The notes under the pieces were generated by a model. The model had not been told where the DNA came from. It saw only the letters and a program-made list of their open reading frames with translations, and made no database searches. This document shows, one piece after another, positions 31,601-37,742 of a DNA stretch of 37,742 bases (positions are counted from its first letter, which is position 1; each line of letters starts with the position of its first letter). The stretch is from Bog-756 sp035534835 (GTDB lineage: Bacteria > Actinomycetota > Acidimicrobiia > Acidimicrobiales > RAAP-2): NCBI GenBank assembly GCA_035534835.1, contig DATLRE010000074.1, positions 1 to 37,742 of the forward strand. Direction: 5' to 3'. The translations under genes and the position numbers were made by a program.

Positions 31601-31916
31601 CGGCGGTGGTCGCCGCGAAGTTCACGACGCCGCCCGGCGGCGTCACCACCGTGTTCGTGGGACGGGCCGGGAGGCTCGTCGCCGGGCCGAGCACCGCGGC
31701 CGGGGACGTGGTCCGGCAGACCGGGGTGATCTCGGCTGCGGTCGGAGCGGCCGGGCTCCCCGGGATCTGGGGAGCGGTCGACGTGACGCTCGGACCCGGC
31801 CACGTGACCGCCGTCAGGGTCCCGAGGGCGGCCAGTACGACGACGCCGGCGGCCACGAGGGGCTTGGCGGGTGCTGCGGGTCCCGGGACCCTCTGGAGTC
31901 GCGTGCGGTCGCCCAT
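28107..31916 (-). CDS. Exported multi-domain glycoside-hydrolase-like protein with C-terminal repeats
   Basis: 1,269 residues. An N-terminal hydrophobic segment (about 20-39, 'LVAAGVVVLAALGTLTAV') serves as signal or anchor. Residues ~60-390 look like a beta-propeller ('GNIYLASYYGQLVDKFSPSG'). A TIM-barrel of glycosidase clan A type follows: acid/base candidate E623 in 'WEPWNEANNTGWGN' and nucleophile candidate E723 in 'LWFTEVGWWSDGDYN', 100 residues apart. Then a discoidin-like (F5/8C) carbohydrate-binding stretch ('IDRVVVDTQSVGS', 'VRISVTELDYGG'), a Gly/Pro/Thr linker, and four 42-residue 'GYWLVASDGGIFAFGDAPYLGS' type repeats. The GH family cannot be fixed by eye. ATG 31916 chosen; ATG 31958 is the alternative. 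Confidence 0.75.
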   Translation of the reverse strand: MGDRTRLQRVPGPAAPAKPLVAAGVVVLAALGTLTAVTWPGPSVTSTAPQIPGSPAAPTAAEITPVCRTTSPAAVLGPATSLPARPTNTVVTPPGGVVNFAATTAALYVNTGTRLVTYSLAGAQQGSFALPSHFTGNSVSAPVVDPSGNIYLASYYGQLVDKFSPSGALLWSVDPRGGNPTGLFSVGAGASFQVVVSLVQDTAGSLVLDQATGSVTGSFPLVDNGFVTPEADGNLLYSANGYVETVSPSGRVLSTFGSSHIEGNGVHTGSGTQFSYPGQALQGPDGTIYTVDPDHTIEATSPEGFLRGSTSLGSALAIGGGSASLVGSTLYFQSGPTFNNGADAISSVPLSTLQAYLSSAQAPLNSLGWGAGLATAATGNYFAPGATPAVVATFDPWWAPSAPHLRLSYSVEDTASLTAGTVPAPTELPLPTTAAGLASLPLTLPVADTLPGPYQVRATLYDTSTSPPTALGTTCMPYTVGAPGDRLDFAALPAGIGSGGPTDPRGVALNAQLGLDSLRNGTMVDWASLLPGCNASAPTAATCGPTALTFASASTDPYKAAYLANQDHLTYWMQVSGGEPVPTALVNSGLWQADVAALVAHYATVPAGCTACAPVTTWEPWNEANNTGWGNAGTYTAKVLAPFYAAVKSVLPGSSSTVLGGSTLEPSVGWWQQLIAAGGLADMDVASIHPYTGSNDAYEEDGIPAQVRQLQALLGGKPLWFTEVGWWSDGDYNFLGQADDVTRSMIWQKALGVPVQNYFYDEGSWGNNGVSFSLVQAGQSVDYVKPAALATMTTSGLLAGRPYLSMPSIGIPQAYRADFGTTPGGTTDVSAVWTDGLPVTASLTLTDPSGAAVPVTATTEYGGVTTAQAVSGTAYGLPLSGQVTFLTYPAGDTLTVGPTEGYGTDLASAAAGATADASSGNASAAIAGLPAGYGQGWTSGPGDSTPSLTVTLAAPSTIDRVVVDTQSVGSTAPGLRNYTVSADEPGTGWVTLADERGQFRDHQLQFAFDPVSVSAVRISVTELDYGGYYGGGIPPFWPATQSAAAFVHALEAYAGSGGPAVVDGSGLPTLAWSDPGGGTAGGTSTTPPPGGTAPPTSGSPAPGPGDGYRMVTSAAQVSAFGGDPSYGPDGAHSLNRPIVGMADTPDRRGYWLVGSDGGIFNFGDAGFFGSTGALGLNAPIVGMASTADGAGYWLVGADGGIFATGDAPYLGSTGALTLNRPMVGMAATPDGRGYWLVASDGGIFAFGDAPYLGSAATATGQPVVGIAAR

Positions 31917-31979
31917 CGCGCCACCATCATGGCCCGCCCGACCGTCCCCGTGGGGCACCCCCCGGGGACCAGGGGCGAT

Positions 31980-32003
31980 GCCCGCCGGGCCGTGCAGGCG
32001 GGC
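31980..32003 (-). terminator. Possible terminator of the oxidoreductase gene
   Basis: A 7-bp GC stem (gcccgcc/ggcgggc) with a 10-nt loop, 13-36 bp past the stop codon. No U-run. Confidence 0.3.
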
Positions 32004-32015
32004 GCCGTGCGGGAT

Positions 32016-33023
32016 TCAGACGGCGACGACGACCTTGCCCGTGTTGCCCCCGCTGAAGAGCAGGTCGAGCGCCTCACCGGCATGCTCGAGGCCCTCGACC
32101 ACGTGCTCGCGGTGTCGGATCCGACCCTCCATCACCCAACCGGCCATCTCCAGCTGGGCGGCGGGGAACCGGTCCAGGTAGTCGAGGATGAGGAAGCCCT
32201 CCATGCGGGAGCGCTTCACGATCAGCTGCAGGTAGTTCCTCGGTCCCACGGGGCGGTCCTCGTTGTACTGGGAGATCGCCCCGCACAGCACGACCCGGGC
32301 GTGCATGGCCAGGTTGGCCAGGCACGCGTCGAGGATCCCGCCGCCGACGTTGTCGAAGTAGACGTCGATGCCCCGGGGGCAGGTGGCCCGGATCCGGGCG
32401 GCGACGTCCTCGTCGCGGTAGTTGATGGCGTGGTCGAAGCCGAGCTCGTCGACGAGCCACGCGCACTTGTCGGGGGAACCGGCGATCCCCACGACGGTGC
32501 CGGCACCCTCGATCCGGGCGAGCTGCCCCACGACCGAGCCGGTGGCCCCCGCCGCCCCGGACACCACCACCGTGTCCCCGGGCTGGGGACGGCCGATGTC
32601 CTTCAGCCCGAAGTAGGCCGTCATCCCGGTGACGCCGAGCACGCCGAGCACGACGGCCGGGTCGACGCCCGGGGGCACCACCGTCATCGAGCCGTCGGCA
32701 CCGTCGGCCAGTGCGTACTCCTGCCACCCCAGCATGCCGAAGACCGCCGATCCGACCGGCAGCGAGTCCGTGCGGCTGGCCACGACCTCGCCGATGGCGC
32801 CGCTGCGGACCACGTCGCCGATGCCGATCGGGGGAAGGTACCCGGGTGCGTCGTCCATCCACGTCCGAATGGTGGGGTCGATCGACAGGTACTGCACCTT
32901 GACGAGCGCCTGGCCCTCGCCGGGTTCGGGCACCACGGCCGAATCGTCGATACGGAGTGTGGAGGCGTCGATCCGCCCGCTCGGGCGGGTGGCGAGCAGG
33001 ATGCGGCGGAACGTGTCGGTCAC
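32016..33023 (-). CDS. NADP-dependent oxidoreductase, zinc-free MDR (PTGR/LTB4DH-like)
   Basis: 335 residues of the medium-chain reductase superfamily, leukotriene B4 12-hydroxydehydrogenase-like branch, which reduces enones and similar alpha,beta-unsaturated carbonyls with NADPH. 'YLSIDPTIRTWM' and 'VVSGAAGATGSVVGQLAR' (AxxGxxG cofactor loop), 'GMTAYFGLKDIG' and 'DVYFDNVGGGILDA' are typical; catalytic-zinc Cys/His ligands are absent. GTG at 33023 gives the normal N-terminus 'TDTFRRILLATRPSGR'; the frame is open further upstream but that part runs through the tRNA remnant and is not coding. Physiological substrate unknown. Confidence 0.92.
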   Translation of the reverse strand: MTDTFRRILLATRPSGRIDASTLRIDDSAVVPEPGEGQALVKVQYLSIDPTIRTWMDDAPGYLPPIGIGDVVRSGAIGEVVASRTDSLPVGSAVFGMLGWQEYALADGADGSMTVVPPGVDPAVVLGVLGVTGMTAYFGLKDIGRPQPGDTVVVSGAAGATGSVVGQLARIEGAGTVVGIAGSPDKCAWLVDELGFDHAINYRDEDVAARIRATCPRGIDVYFDNVGGGILDACLANLAMHARVVLCGAISQYNEDRPVGPRNYLQLIVKRSRMEGFLILDYLDRFPAAQLEMAGWVMEGRIRHREHVVEGLEHAGEALDLLFSGGNTGKVVVAV

Positions 33024-33053
33024 CGGGCCAGTCAAGCAGAGCCACGCGGGGTC

Positions 33054-33102
33054 TGGAGCCTGGGAGGAGAATCGAACTCCTGACCTACGCATTACGAGTG
33101 CG
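33054..33102 (-). tRNA. 3' fragment of tRNA-Thr(CGT), likely attachment-site remnant
   Basis: Read on the minus strand: anticodon stem-loop CGCA-CTCGTAA-TGCG (anticodon CGT, Thr), variable loop, perfect T arm AGGAG-TTCGATT-CTCCT, acceptor 3' strand CCCAGGC, T, and encoded CCA. The 5' acceptor strand and D arm are missing; upstream sequence shows no D-loop motif, and the first anticodon-stem pair is already mismatched. This is the pattern left at the far side of an element integrated into a tRNA gene. The element would lie at higher coordinates. Confidence 0.85.
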
Positions 33103-33246
33103 AAGAAGGGCCGGAAATGAGGACGTGCGACCGGAGTAGGTCGACCGTTTCCACGGGTCAGAAGGTTTGAGGCGGAAGTACCCGGAAGGGGCCGGATCCC
33201 GAGTTGCCGGGTGAGGAGCTGGTTGGACGTTGGGCTGCTGTCGGGT

Positions 33247-34611
33247 CTAGGGCACGATCGGGCCGACACGCAGGCCGATGTACCCGGGGCTGCCGCAGCG
33301 GGTCGCCGGCTGGGAGACGAACAGGGCAGCTGGGCGCCCGGGAGGGTAGAGGCGGAGTCCCGCCACCGGGGTCGGACTACAGGATGCAGGAGGACCGAAC
33401 GGTGCGAACTGCTGCACGACGACCTGCGCGACGCCCCTGGGCGAGAGCGTGACCGTCGGGACCGCTGGTGAAACCATGTGCAGGGCTGTCGCTCCGACTT
33501 GGCGACCGGTGACGCTCGAGGCGTAGGCGACCTGTGGATAGCCTTGAAGGGAGCAGGTCGTGGTGCTCCGATTGAGGAGCAGGACCACGGTCCAGATGCT
33601 CCCGGCTGCGCCGAACCCGGGACCGAGGGATCCGGTCAACTGACTGGCCAGACACGGCATGGTGGAACCTGGTGACATGATCACCGCACCTTGGGCCGGA
33701 GCCGATCCGAAGTTGTCCACCGAGCCCTGCTCGGTGACGAGCCGGTATCCTGCGCCAGAGGGGATTCCGGCCATCCCTACCGCTGGGGAAGTCAGTCCAC
33801 CCACCACGGAGCCAAAGAACCGGGCGTTGCCGAAGCTGAACACGCCGCCGTCGGCTGCCACCAACCAGTAGCCGAGGCCGTCGGCGGTGGCCGCCATCCC
33901 CACCACCGGCAGGTTGAGGGTGGTTCCACCCGTCGAGCCCAAGAACCGGGCGTCGCCAAAGCCGAACACGCCGCCGTCGGCTGCCACCAACCAGTAGCCG
34001 AGGCCGTCGGGGGTGGCCGCCATCCCCACCACCGGCTGGTTGAGGGTGGTTCCACCCGTCGAGCCGAAGAACCGGGCGTCGCCGAAGCTGAACACGCCGC
34101 CGTCGGCTGCCACCAACCAGTAGCCGAGGCCGTCGGGGGTGGCCGCCATCCCCACCACCGGCTGATTGAGGGCGGCTCCACCCGTCGAGCCGGAGAACCG
34201 GGCGTCGCCGAAGCTGAACACGCCGCCGTCGGCTGCCACCAACCAGTAGCCGAGTCCGTCGGGGGTGGCCGCCATCCCCACCACCGGCTGGTTGAGGGTG
34301 AGCCCAGCGGTCGAGCCGAGGCAGGGAGCCGAACCGAGTGTCCCGACCTGCCCTTGCTCGTCGGTCTCCCAATATCCGTCGACCCCATGCGACGCCATGG
34401 CCACCACTGGAGAGTCAAACCTCAGGGAGCAGGAGTTCACCGCAGCAACGGGAGCCCCCCCAGCGGAGCCAGAGGAGAGTCCGAACACGGCGAAGGAGGA
34501 GAGGAGAAGGGTCACCGCGCAACCTGCGACCAAGGAGCAGTGGGCCAGTGTCTGCTCGCTCCACCGCCTACTGGGCCCGTCTAACTCGCCAGACATCGGC
34601 CGACGGCTCAT
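33247..34611 (-). CDS. Exported protein: 42-residue repeats plus DUF4232 domain
   Basis: 454 residues. N-terminal signal sequence (about 24-50, 'LVAGCAVTLLLSSFAVFGLSS'). Then six 42-residue units, four of them nearly identical ('GYWLVAADGGVFSFGDARF.GSTGG..LNQPVVGMAATPDGL'), the first and last divergent. The C-terminal ~150 residues match DUF4232 ('CLASQLTGSLGPGFGAAG', 'VLLLNRSTTTCSLQGYPQ', two likely disulfides), a domain of actinobacterial secreted and lipoproteins. Probably at the cell surface; function unknown. ATG 34611 chosen; ATGs at 34596 and 34650 are possible and no ribosome site decides between them. Confidence 0.8.
   Translation of the reverse strand: MSRRPMSGELDGPSRRWSEQTLAHCSLVAGCAVTLLLSSFAVFGLSSGSAGGAPVAAVNSCSLRFDSPVVAMASHGVDGYWETDEQGQVGTLGSAPCLGSTAGLTLNQPVVGMAATPDGLGYWLVAADGGVFSFGDARFSGSTGGAALNQPVVGMAATPDGLGYWLVAADGGVFSFGDARFFGSTGGTTLNQPVVGMAATPDGLGYWLVAADGGVFGFGDARFLGSTGGTTLNLPVVGMAATADGLGYWLVAADGGVFSFGNARFFGSVVGGLTSPAVGMAGIPSGAGYRLVTEQGSVDNFGSAPAQGAVIMSPGSTMPCLASQLTGSLGPGFGAAGSIWTVVLLLNRSTTTCSLQGYPQVAYASSVTGRQVGATALHMVSPAVPTVTLSPRGVAQVVVQQFAPFGPPASCSPTPVAGLRLYPPGRPAALFVSQPATRCGSPGYIGLRVGPIVP
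33841..34344. repeat. 126-bp tandem direct repeats inside the exported repeat gene
   Basis: Units begin at 33841, 33967, 34093 and 34219. The first two differ at about 5 of 126 positions; the fourth diverges in its second half. The period equals one 42-residue protein unit. Confidence 0.9.
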
Positions 34612-35028
34612 CCGCTGATCAGGTCCAGGTTTGGCAACCCCAAGGCACAACCGGGACCTCGCATCTCGGCGTCGGGACTCCTACTCGAAGGAACCCCAGC
34701 GTCGCACGGCAACCCTTGGGAAGCCTCGAACTCTGATGGCGCGGCACCATCGGTGACCTGCGCCTCACCTCTGTGTCCCATCGGGGCCACCAATCTTCCT
34801 CCGAGAACAGCGGAGCTGCAACTGAAGCCTCGCTGACTAGGCCAAGTTCTACCACCCTGCGCTGCCTCGTTTGCGTCAGCAACCTCTCGAACATGGTGGC
34901 CTCCGAAGCCCCGGTGCGATATCCGGGACCTCGGACCGAACATGCGGTCCACCAACTCGAACCGGCCAAGCATCGCCGCCTCCGGCAGGTGGAGCCACCA
35001 GCCTCACCGGTTGTCTCGACGGACTGGT
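34612..35028. other. Gap without a recognisable gene
   Basis: Several open frames exist on both strands but none resembles a known protein, none has a ribosome site with matching codon use, and they overlap each other. I see no hairpin or repeat worth listing. It should contain the promoter of the exported repeat gene. Confidence 0.5.
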
Positions 35029-36402
35029 TCACGTCGATGTTGCTCCGGTCGATCCGCGGTCGGCCGGCTTCGAGGGAACAGCGAGGCGGGAGGCGATCGC
35101 TCGATGCGTGACCTTCCGATAGAGGGCTTCCATGGCGAACGATCCGCCGACGAGCCCACCAACGATGACCACACCCCAGAGGTTGCGGGTCCGCTCCTCC
35201 AGGATCAGGGCAACGAGCGAGGCGGCGCATGCCACAGCTGCGACCACAGCCAAGGCGCGCTGTGTCCTGCGTTCGGCCAGGCGAGCAGCTGCAATGTTCA
35301 CCGCGGCGAAGATGACCAGGAACGCTGCACTGCCGGTGAGGGCGATGCTGTTGAGGTTGAAGGCATTGGCGACAACGAGGGTGAGTCCGGTGGTGACCAG
35401 CAGACCCTCGACGGGTCGGTCCCAGACCTTCTTGTCGAACGCCTCTGGAAGCTCACCGGAACGGGCGATCGTCCACGACAGTCGGGCGGAGCCATAGAGG
35501 GTGGCGTTGATGGCTGACGTCGTCGAGAGCAGAGCGGCGACCGCCACAAGTACGAATCCGACCTGACCGAGGCCCGGACGGGCTGCCACCGCCAGGACGT
35601 AGGAGCTTGCGCCACGCACCTGAGTGATGGTGAGGGTTCCCACGGTCACGATGGAAACCAGCACGTACAAGACGATCGTGGACCCGACGGAGAGGTAGAG
35701 CGCCAGTGGGAGCGTGCGGCGGGGATTGCGCACGTCCTCGGCGGCGTTGGAGATGAGCTCGAAACCCTCGTAGGCGACGAAGATCACCATGCCTCCTCCG
35801 ACGATGGCGAGAGGATCCGGCCACGCACGCGGGGACAGGTGGGACGGGTGAACACCGTGAAAGGCCGCGGCCACCACGAGGAGCAGGATGGCCACCTTGG
35901 CCGCGACGATCCATTCCTCGGCGCGACCCACGACGGAGGCCCGGGCGACGTTGAGGACGGCGATCACGATGATGACGCCGCTGAGGAGGAGATGGTCGAC
36001 CACGGCCGACGGGCGTCCCGGGAGGAGACTGTCCGCATATCCGGCAAAGGCGGCGGCGTACAGCGAGATCATCACGACGTAGCTGAGCCACAACAGGACG
36101 TTGAGTCCGCCGACGAAGACACCCGACCCGAATGTCTCGTTGAGAAAGGTGACCGTCCCGCCGCGGCTCGGGTAGGCGACCGAAAGCCGGGCATAGGAAG
36201 TGGCGGTGAGGAGGGCCACGCCGCCAGCGATGAGAAACGCGATCGGAGCGGCGCCTCGCGCCAATTCGATGGACAATCCGAGGACAGCAAAGATGCCACC
36301 ACCGACCATCCCGCCGATCCCGATCGCCACCGTGCTCGCCAAGCCAAGGGTCCGCCGTGGCCGATCGACTGGCCCTGTAGAGGTCGTAGCTTTCGGTGCC
36401 AC
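35029..36402 (-). CDS. APC-superfamily amino acid permease
   Basis: 457 residues, about 12 membrane helices. The N-terminal signature is 'AIGIGGMVGGGIFAVLGL' (the APC G-x-G-x-I-F substrate loop of TM1), followed by 'SYARLSVAYPSRGGTVTFLN' (TM2-3) and 'MVIFVAYEGFELISNAAEDV' (TM6). It is a proton-coupled amino acid or polyamine transporter of the YfnA/CAT-like kind; the substrate cannot be called. GTG at 36402, weak ribosome site. Base composition is lower in G+C than the cofactor operon. An 8-bp microsatellite lies 130-210 bp upstream of its start. Confidence 0.9.
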   Translation of the reverse strand: MAPKATTSTGPVDRPRRTLGLASTVAIGIGGMVGGGIFAVLGLSIELARGAAPIAFLIAGGVALLTATSYARLSVAYPSRGGTVTFLNETFGSGVFVGGLNVLLWLSYVVMISLYAAAFAGYADSLLPGRPSAVVDHLLLSGVIIVIAVLNVARASVVGRAEEWIVAAKVAILLLVVAAAFHGVHPSHLSPRAWPDPLAIVGGGMVIFVAYEGFELISNAAEDVRNPRRTLPLALYLSVGSTIVLYVLVSIVTVGTLTITQVRGASSYVLAVAARPGLGQVGFVLVAVAALLSTTSAINATLYGSARLSWTIARSGELPEAFDKKVWDRPVEGLLVTTGLTLVVANAFNLNSIALTGSAAFLVIFAAVNIAAARLAERRTQRALAVVAAVACAASLVALILEERTRNLWGVVIVGGLVGGSFAMEALYRKVTHRAIASRLAVPSKPADRGSTGATST

Positions 36403-36768
36403 GGGAACCTGCTTCGGTTGGTGAACGCGCTCGGATCTCGTCGACGAAATGCGAGCGCAGGCGGCACGGGAGAACTTAGCTGTTGCCGGCGTCTGGTCCG
36501 TGCGGAGCTACGGGAACCGCCGATTCCGCCTGGCCGACTGGCCGACTGGCCGACTGGCCGACTGGCCGACTGGCCGACTGGCCGACTGGCCGACTGGCCG
36601 ACTGGCCGACTGGCACTCGACAGATGGAACACCCATCGAAGCAATCACGACGCTCACATGATCGACAAGTGGGACCTGCGCATCCTCGTGTCCGCCGCGT
36701 TCGAGAGAACCATGGCCCGCAGATGAAACACCCGATGCCCGTACGGCCATCGGAGCAGTGACGCGAAC
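36403..36768. other. Intergenic region between the permease and ROK genes
   Basis: 366 bp without a supported gene. It holds the octamer array 36531-36614 and two similar 14-mers (36621-36634 and 36720-36733) of the form cagatg.aacaccc, the first extending into the inverted repeat gatgg/ccatc. Both genes are on the minus strand, so the permease promoter must lie here. Confidence 0.55.
36531..36614. repeat. Perfect 8-bp microsatellite, 10.5 copies of tggccgac
   Basis: Ten uninterrupted copies of tggccgac plus a half copy. The unit length is not a multiple of three and no gene runs through it. The array lies upstream of the permease gene, where copy-number change would alter promoter spacing or distance to a regulator site. 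Confidence 0.97.
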
Positions 36769-37617
36769 TCAGCCCGAGATCACCTCGGCGCGGGCCAGCG
36801 CCGCAGCTCCGATGACGCCGGCATCATCACCGAGCGCGGACACCGCGAAGGACAGGTCGGGATTCGGGTGCAGCATCCACGGACGCGACGCCTCGGAGAT
36901 CCGGTCGGCGAGGTCCTGCCCCAACTTCTCGGCCATCCCGCCGCCGACCACCACGAGCGAGACGTCGAGGAGGTTCACCACCGATCCCACCCCGACGGCG
37001 ATGGCATCGATGGCGGCGTCGAACAGTTGGGTGGCCAGTTCGTCTTCCTCGTCGAGGGCACGGGCCCAGACCTTCGAGGTCGGCCTCGACTTCCCTTCGT
37101 CCCGCTGAATGTCGAAGAGATCGGTCGAACGGCCAGCTTCGACCATCGCGAGCGCGGCCCCCGCCATCATCCGTCTCCCCGCATAGGCCTCGACGCAGCC
37201 ACGTCGGCCACACGAGCACAAGGCGCCACCGGCATGGACGATCACGTGGCCGATCTCGCCGGCGGAGCCGAACGATCCGTCGTACGGACGACCGTGCAAG
37301 ATCAGCCCCCCACCGATCCCGGTACCGAGCCACACGCCGAGCACGTCGTCATGGCCACGGGCCGCGCCGGCCACCCATTCGCCGAGCACGCCTACGTTGG
37401 CGTCGTTCCCCAACACGATCGGCACCCCCAGTGCCTCGCCGATCGGCGTTCGGATGTCGGCCGGTCCATCCCACCCGGCGAGATTCGGCACCTGGACCAC
37501 CTCGCCGCCGTGCACCGCACCGGGAATACCGATCCCGACTGCCCCGATCTCAACGGCATCCCCGCCGGCCCCGGCGATTGCATCGAGGACCGCCTCGATG
37601 ACTGAGCCTGGATCCAC
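36769..37617 (-). CDS. ROK-family sugar kinase, N-terminus missing or degraded
   Basis: 282 residues from the only conventional start, GTG 37617. The ROK body is intact: 'GIGIPGAVHGGEVVQVPNL', 'VLGNDANVGVLGEW', 'GVWLGTGIGGGLILHGR', 'GSAGEIGHVIV' and the zinc motif 'CSCGRRGCVEAYAG'. What is missing is the first ~35 residues with the ATP-binding DxGGTK motif. The same frame continues upstream to a stop at 37717-37719 without a start other than CTG, and the place of the motif reads 'GRGGANRQ', which is at best degenerate. Either the gene is 5'-truncated/decayed or frameshifted. Likely substrate type glucose or a related hexose, if active. Confidence 0.75.
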   Translation of the reverse strand: MDPGSVIEAVLDAIAGAGGDAVEIGAVGIGIPGAVHGGEVVQVPNLAGWDGPADIRTPIGEALGVPIVLGNDANVGVLGEWVAGAARGHDDVLGVWLGTGIGGGLILHGRPYDGSFGSAGEIGHVIVHAGGALCSCGRRGCVEAYAGRRMMAGAALAMVEAGRSTDLFDIQRDEGKSRPTSKVWARALDEEDELATQLFDAAIDAIAVGVGSVVNLLDVSLVVVGGGMAEKLGQDLADRISEASRPWMLHPNPDLSFAVSALGDDAGVIGAAALARAEVISG

Positions 37618-37742
37618 CGAAATGGTCCGGTGAATCGTCTGGAGCGACAGATTGGGCTGGCGGTTTGCGCCACCGCGTCCGTTTGGTGACCACAGAACGA
37701 ATCTGGGCGTGACCGATCAGGGGTTCGGGCGGTGTGGTCGGA

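Noticed and set aside
33024..33269. N-terminal extension of the MDR oxidoreductase
   Set aside because: The reading runs through the tRNA-Thr fragment and is not similar to the family.
34619..35230. Possible transposase or other gene in the gap before the permease
   Set aside because: Frames on both strands overlap, contain no recognisable motif and lack ribosome sites.
36531..36614. Possible CRISPR array
   Set aside because: The units are 8 bp and directly contiguous, with no spacers and no cas genes; it is a microsatellite.

Overview
The window is a GC-rich (visibly above 70% G+C over most of its length) chromosomal segment of an actinobacterium. CarD, a SigR/RsrA pair, DisA-RadA, ClpC and the tilS-hpt-folE-folP-folB-folK-DUF2520-panC-nadB-nadC-coaX gene order are all actinobacterial. 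Many GTG/TTG starts, pervasive 4-nt stop/start overlaps and secreted proteins with 'GYWLVA.DGG.F.FGDA' repeats point to class Acidimicrobiia; this class call is an inference from gene content, not from a marker phylogeny.

Layout. (1) 1-9,055: a short DUF427 gene on +, then a minus-strand housekeeping block: clpC, an unusual intergenic region, radA, disA, carD, ispD, ispF, rlmB. It covers protein quality control, recombination repair, c-di-AMP synthesis, rRNA transcription control, two MEP isoprenoid steps and 23S rRNA methylation. (2) 9,186-10,163: a polyprenyl synthase on +. (3) 10,188-16,053: an accessory block. A DinB-like gene (-) is divergent from a compact + operon encoding a DUF2855 protein, a TetR regulator, an SRPBCC protein, a Cys-type sulfatase and a predicted beta-propeller protein; back-to-back promoters lie in the divergent gap. 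(4) 16,082-27,103: a long minus-strand cofactor operon, read as DUF2342 protease, tilS, hpt, folE, folP, a phosphatase-like protein lacking its catalytic Cys, folB, folK, DUF2520, panC, nadB, nadC, coaX. (5) 27,153-28,055: sigR-rsrA. (6) 28,107-33,023: a large exported multi-module glycoside-hydrolase-like protein and a zinc-free MDR oxidoreductase. (7) 33,054-37,742: a 3' fragment of tRNA-Thr(CGT), then a lower-GC segment with an exported repeat/DUF4232 protein, an APC permease, a perfect 8-bp microsatellite and a ROK kinase lacking its N-terminal motif. I read this as the end of a genomic island or decayed integrated element.

How the parts fit. Blocks 1 and 4 are core metabolism and information processing, tightly packed and translationally coupled. 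The accessory features are the sulfatase operon, the Cys-less phosphatase-fold protein inside the folate operon, a repeat family that recurs at three places (one only a relic behind clpC), and the tRNA-bounded 3' end. Four genes (radA, sigR, folP, DUF2342) have a -10-like hexamer 6-8 nt before the start codon, which suggests leaderless transcripts.
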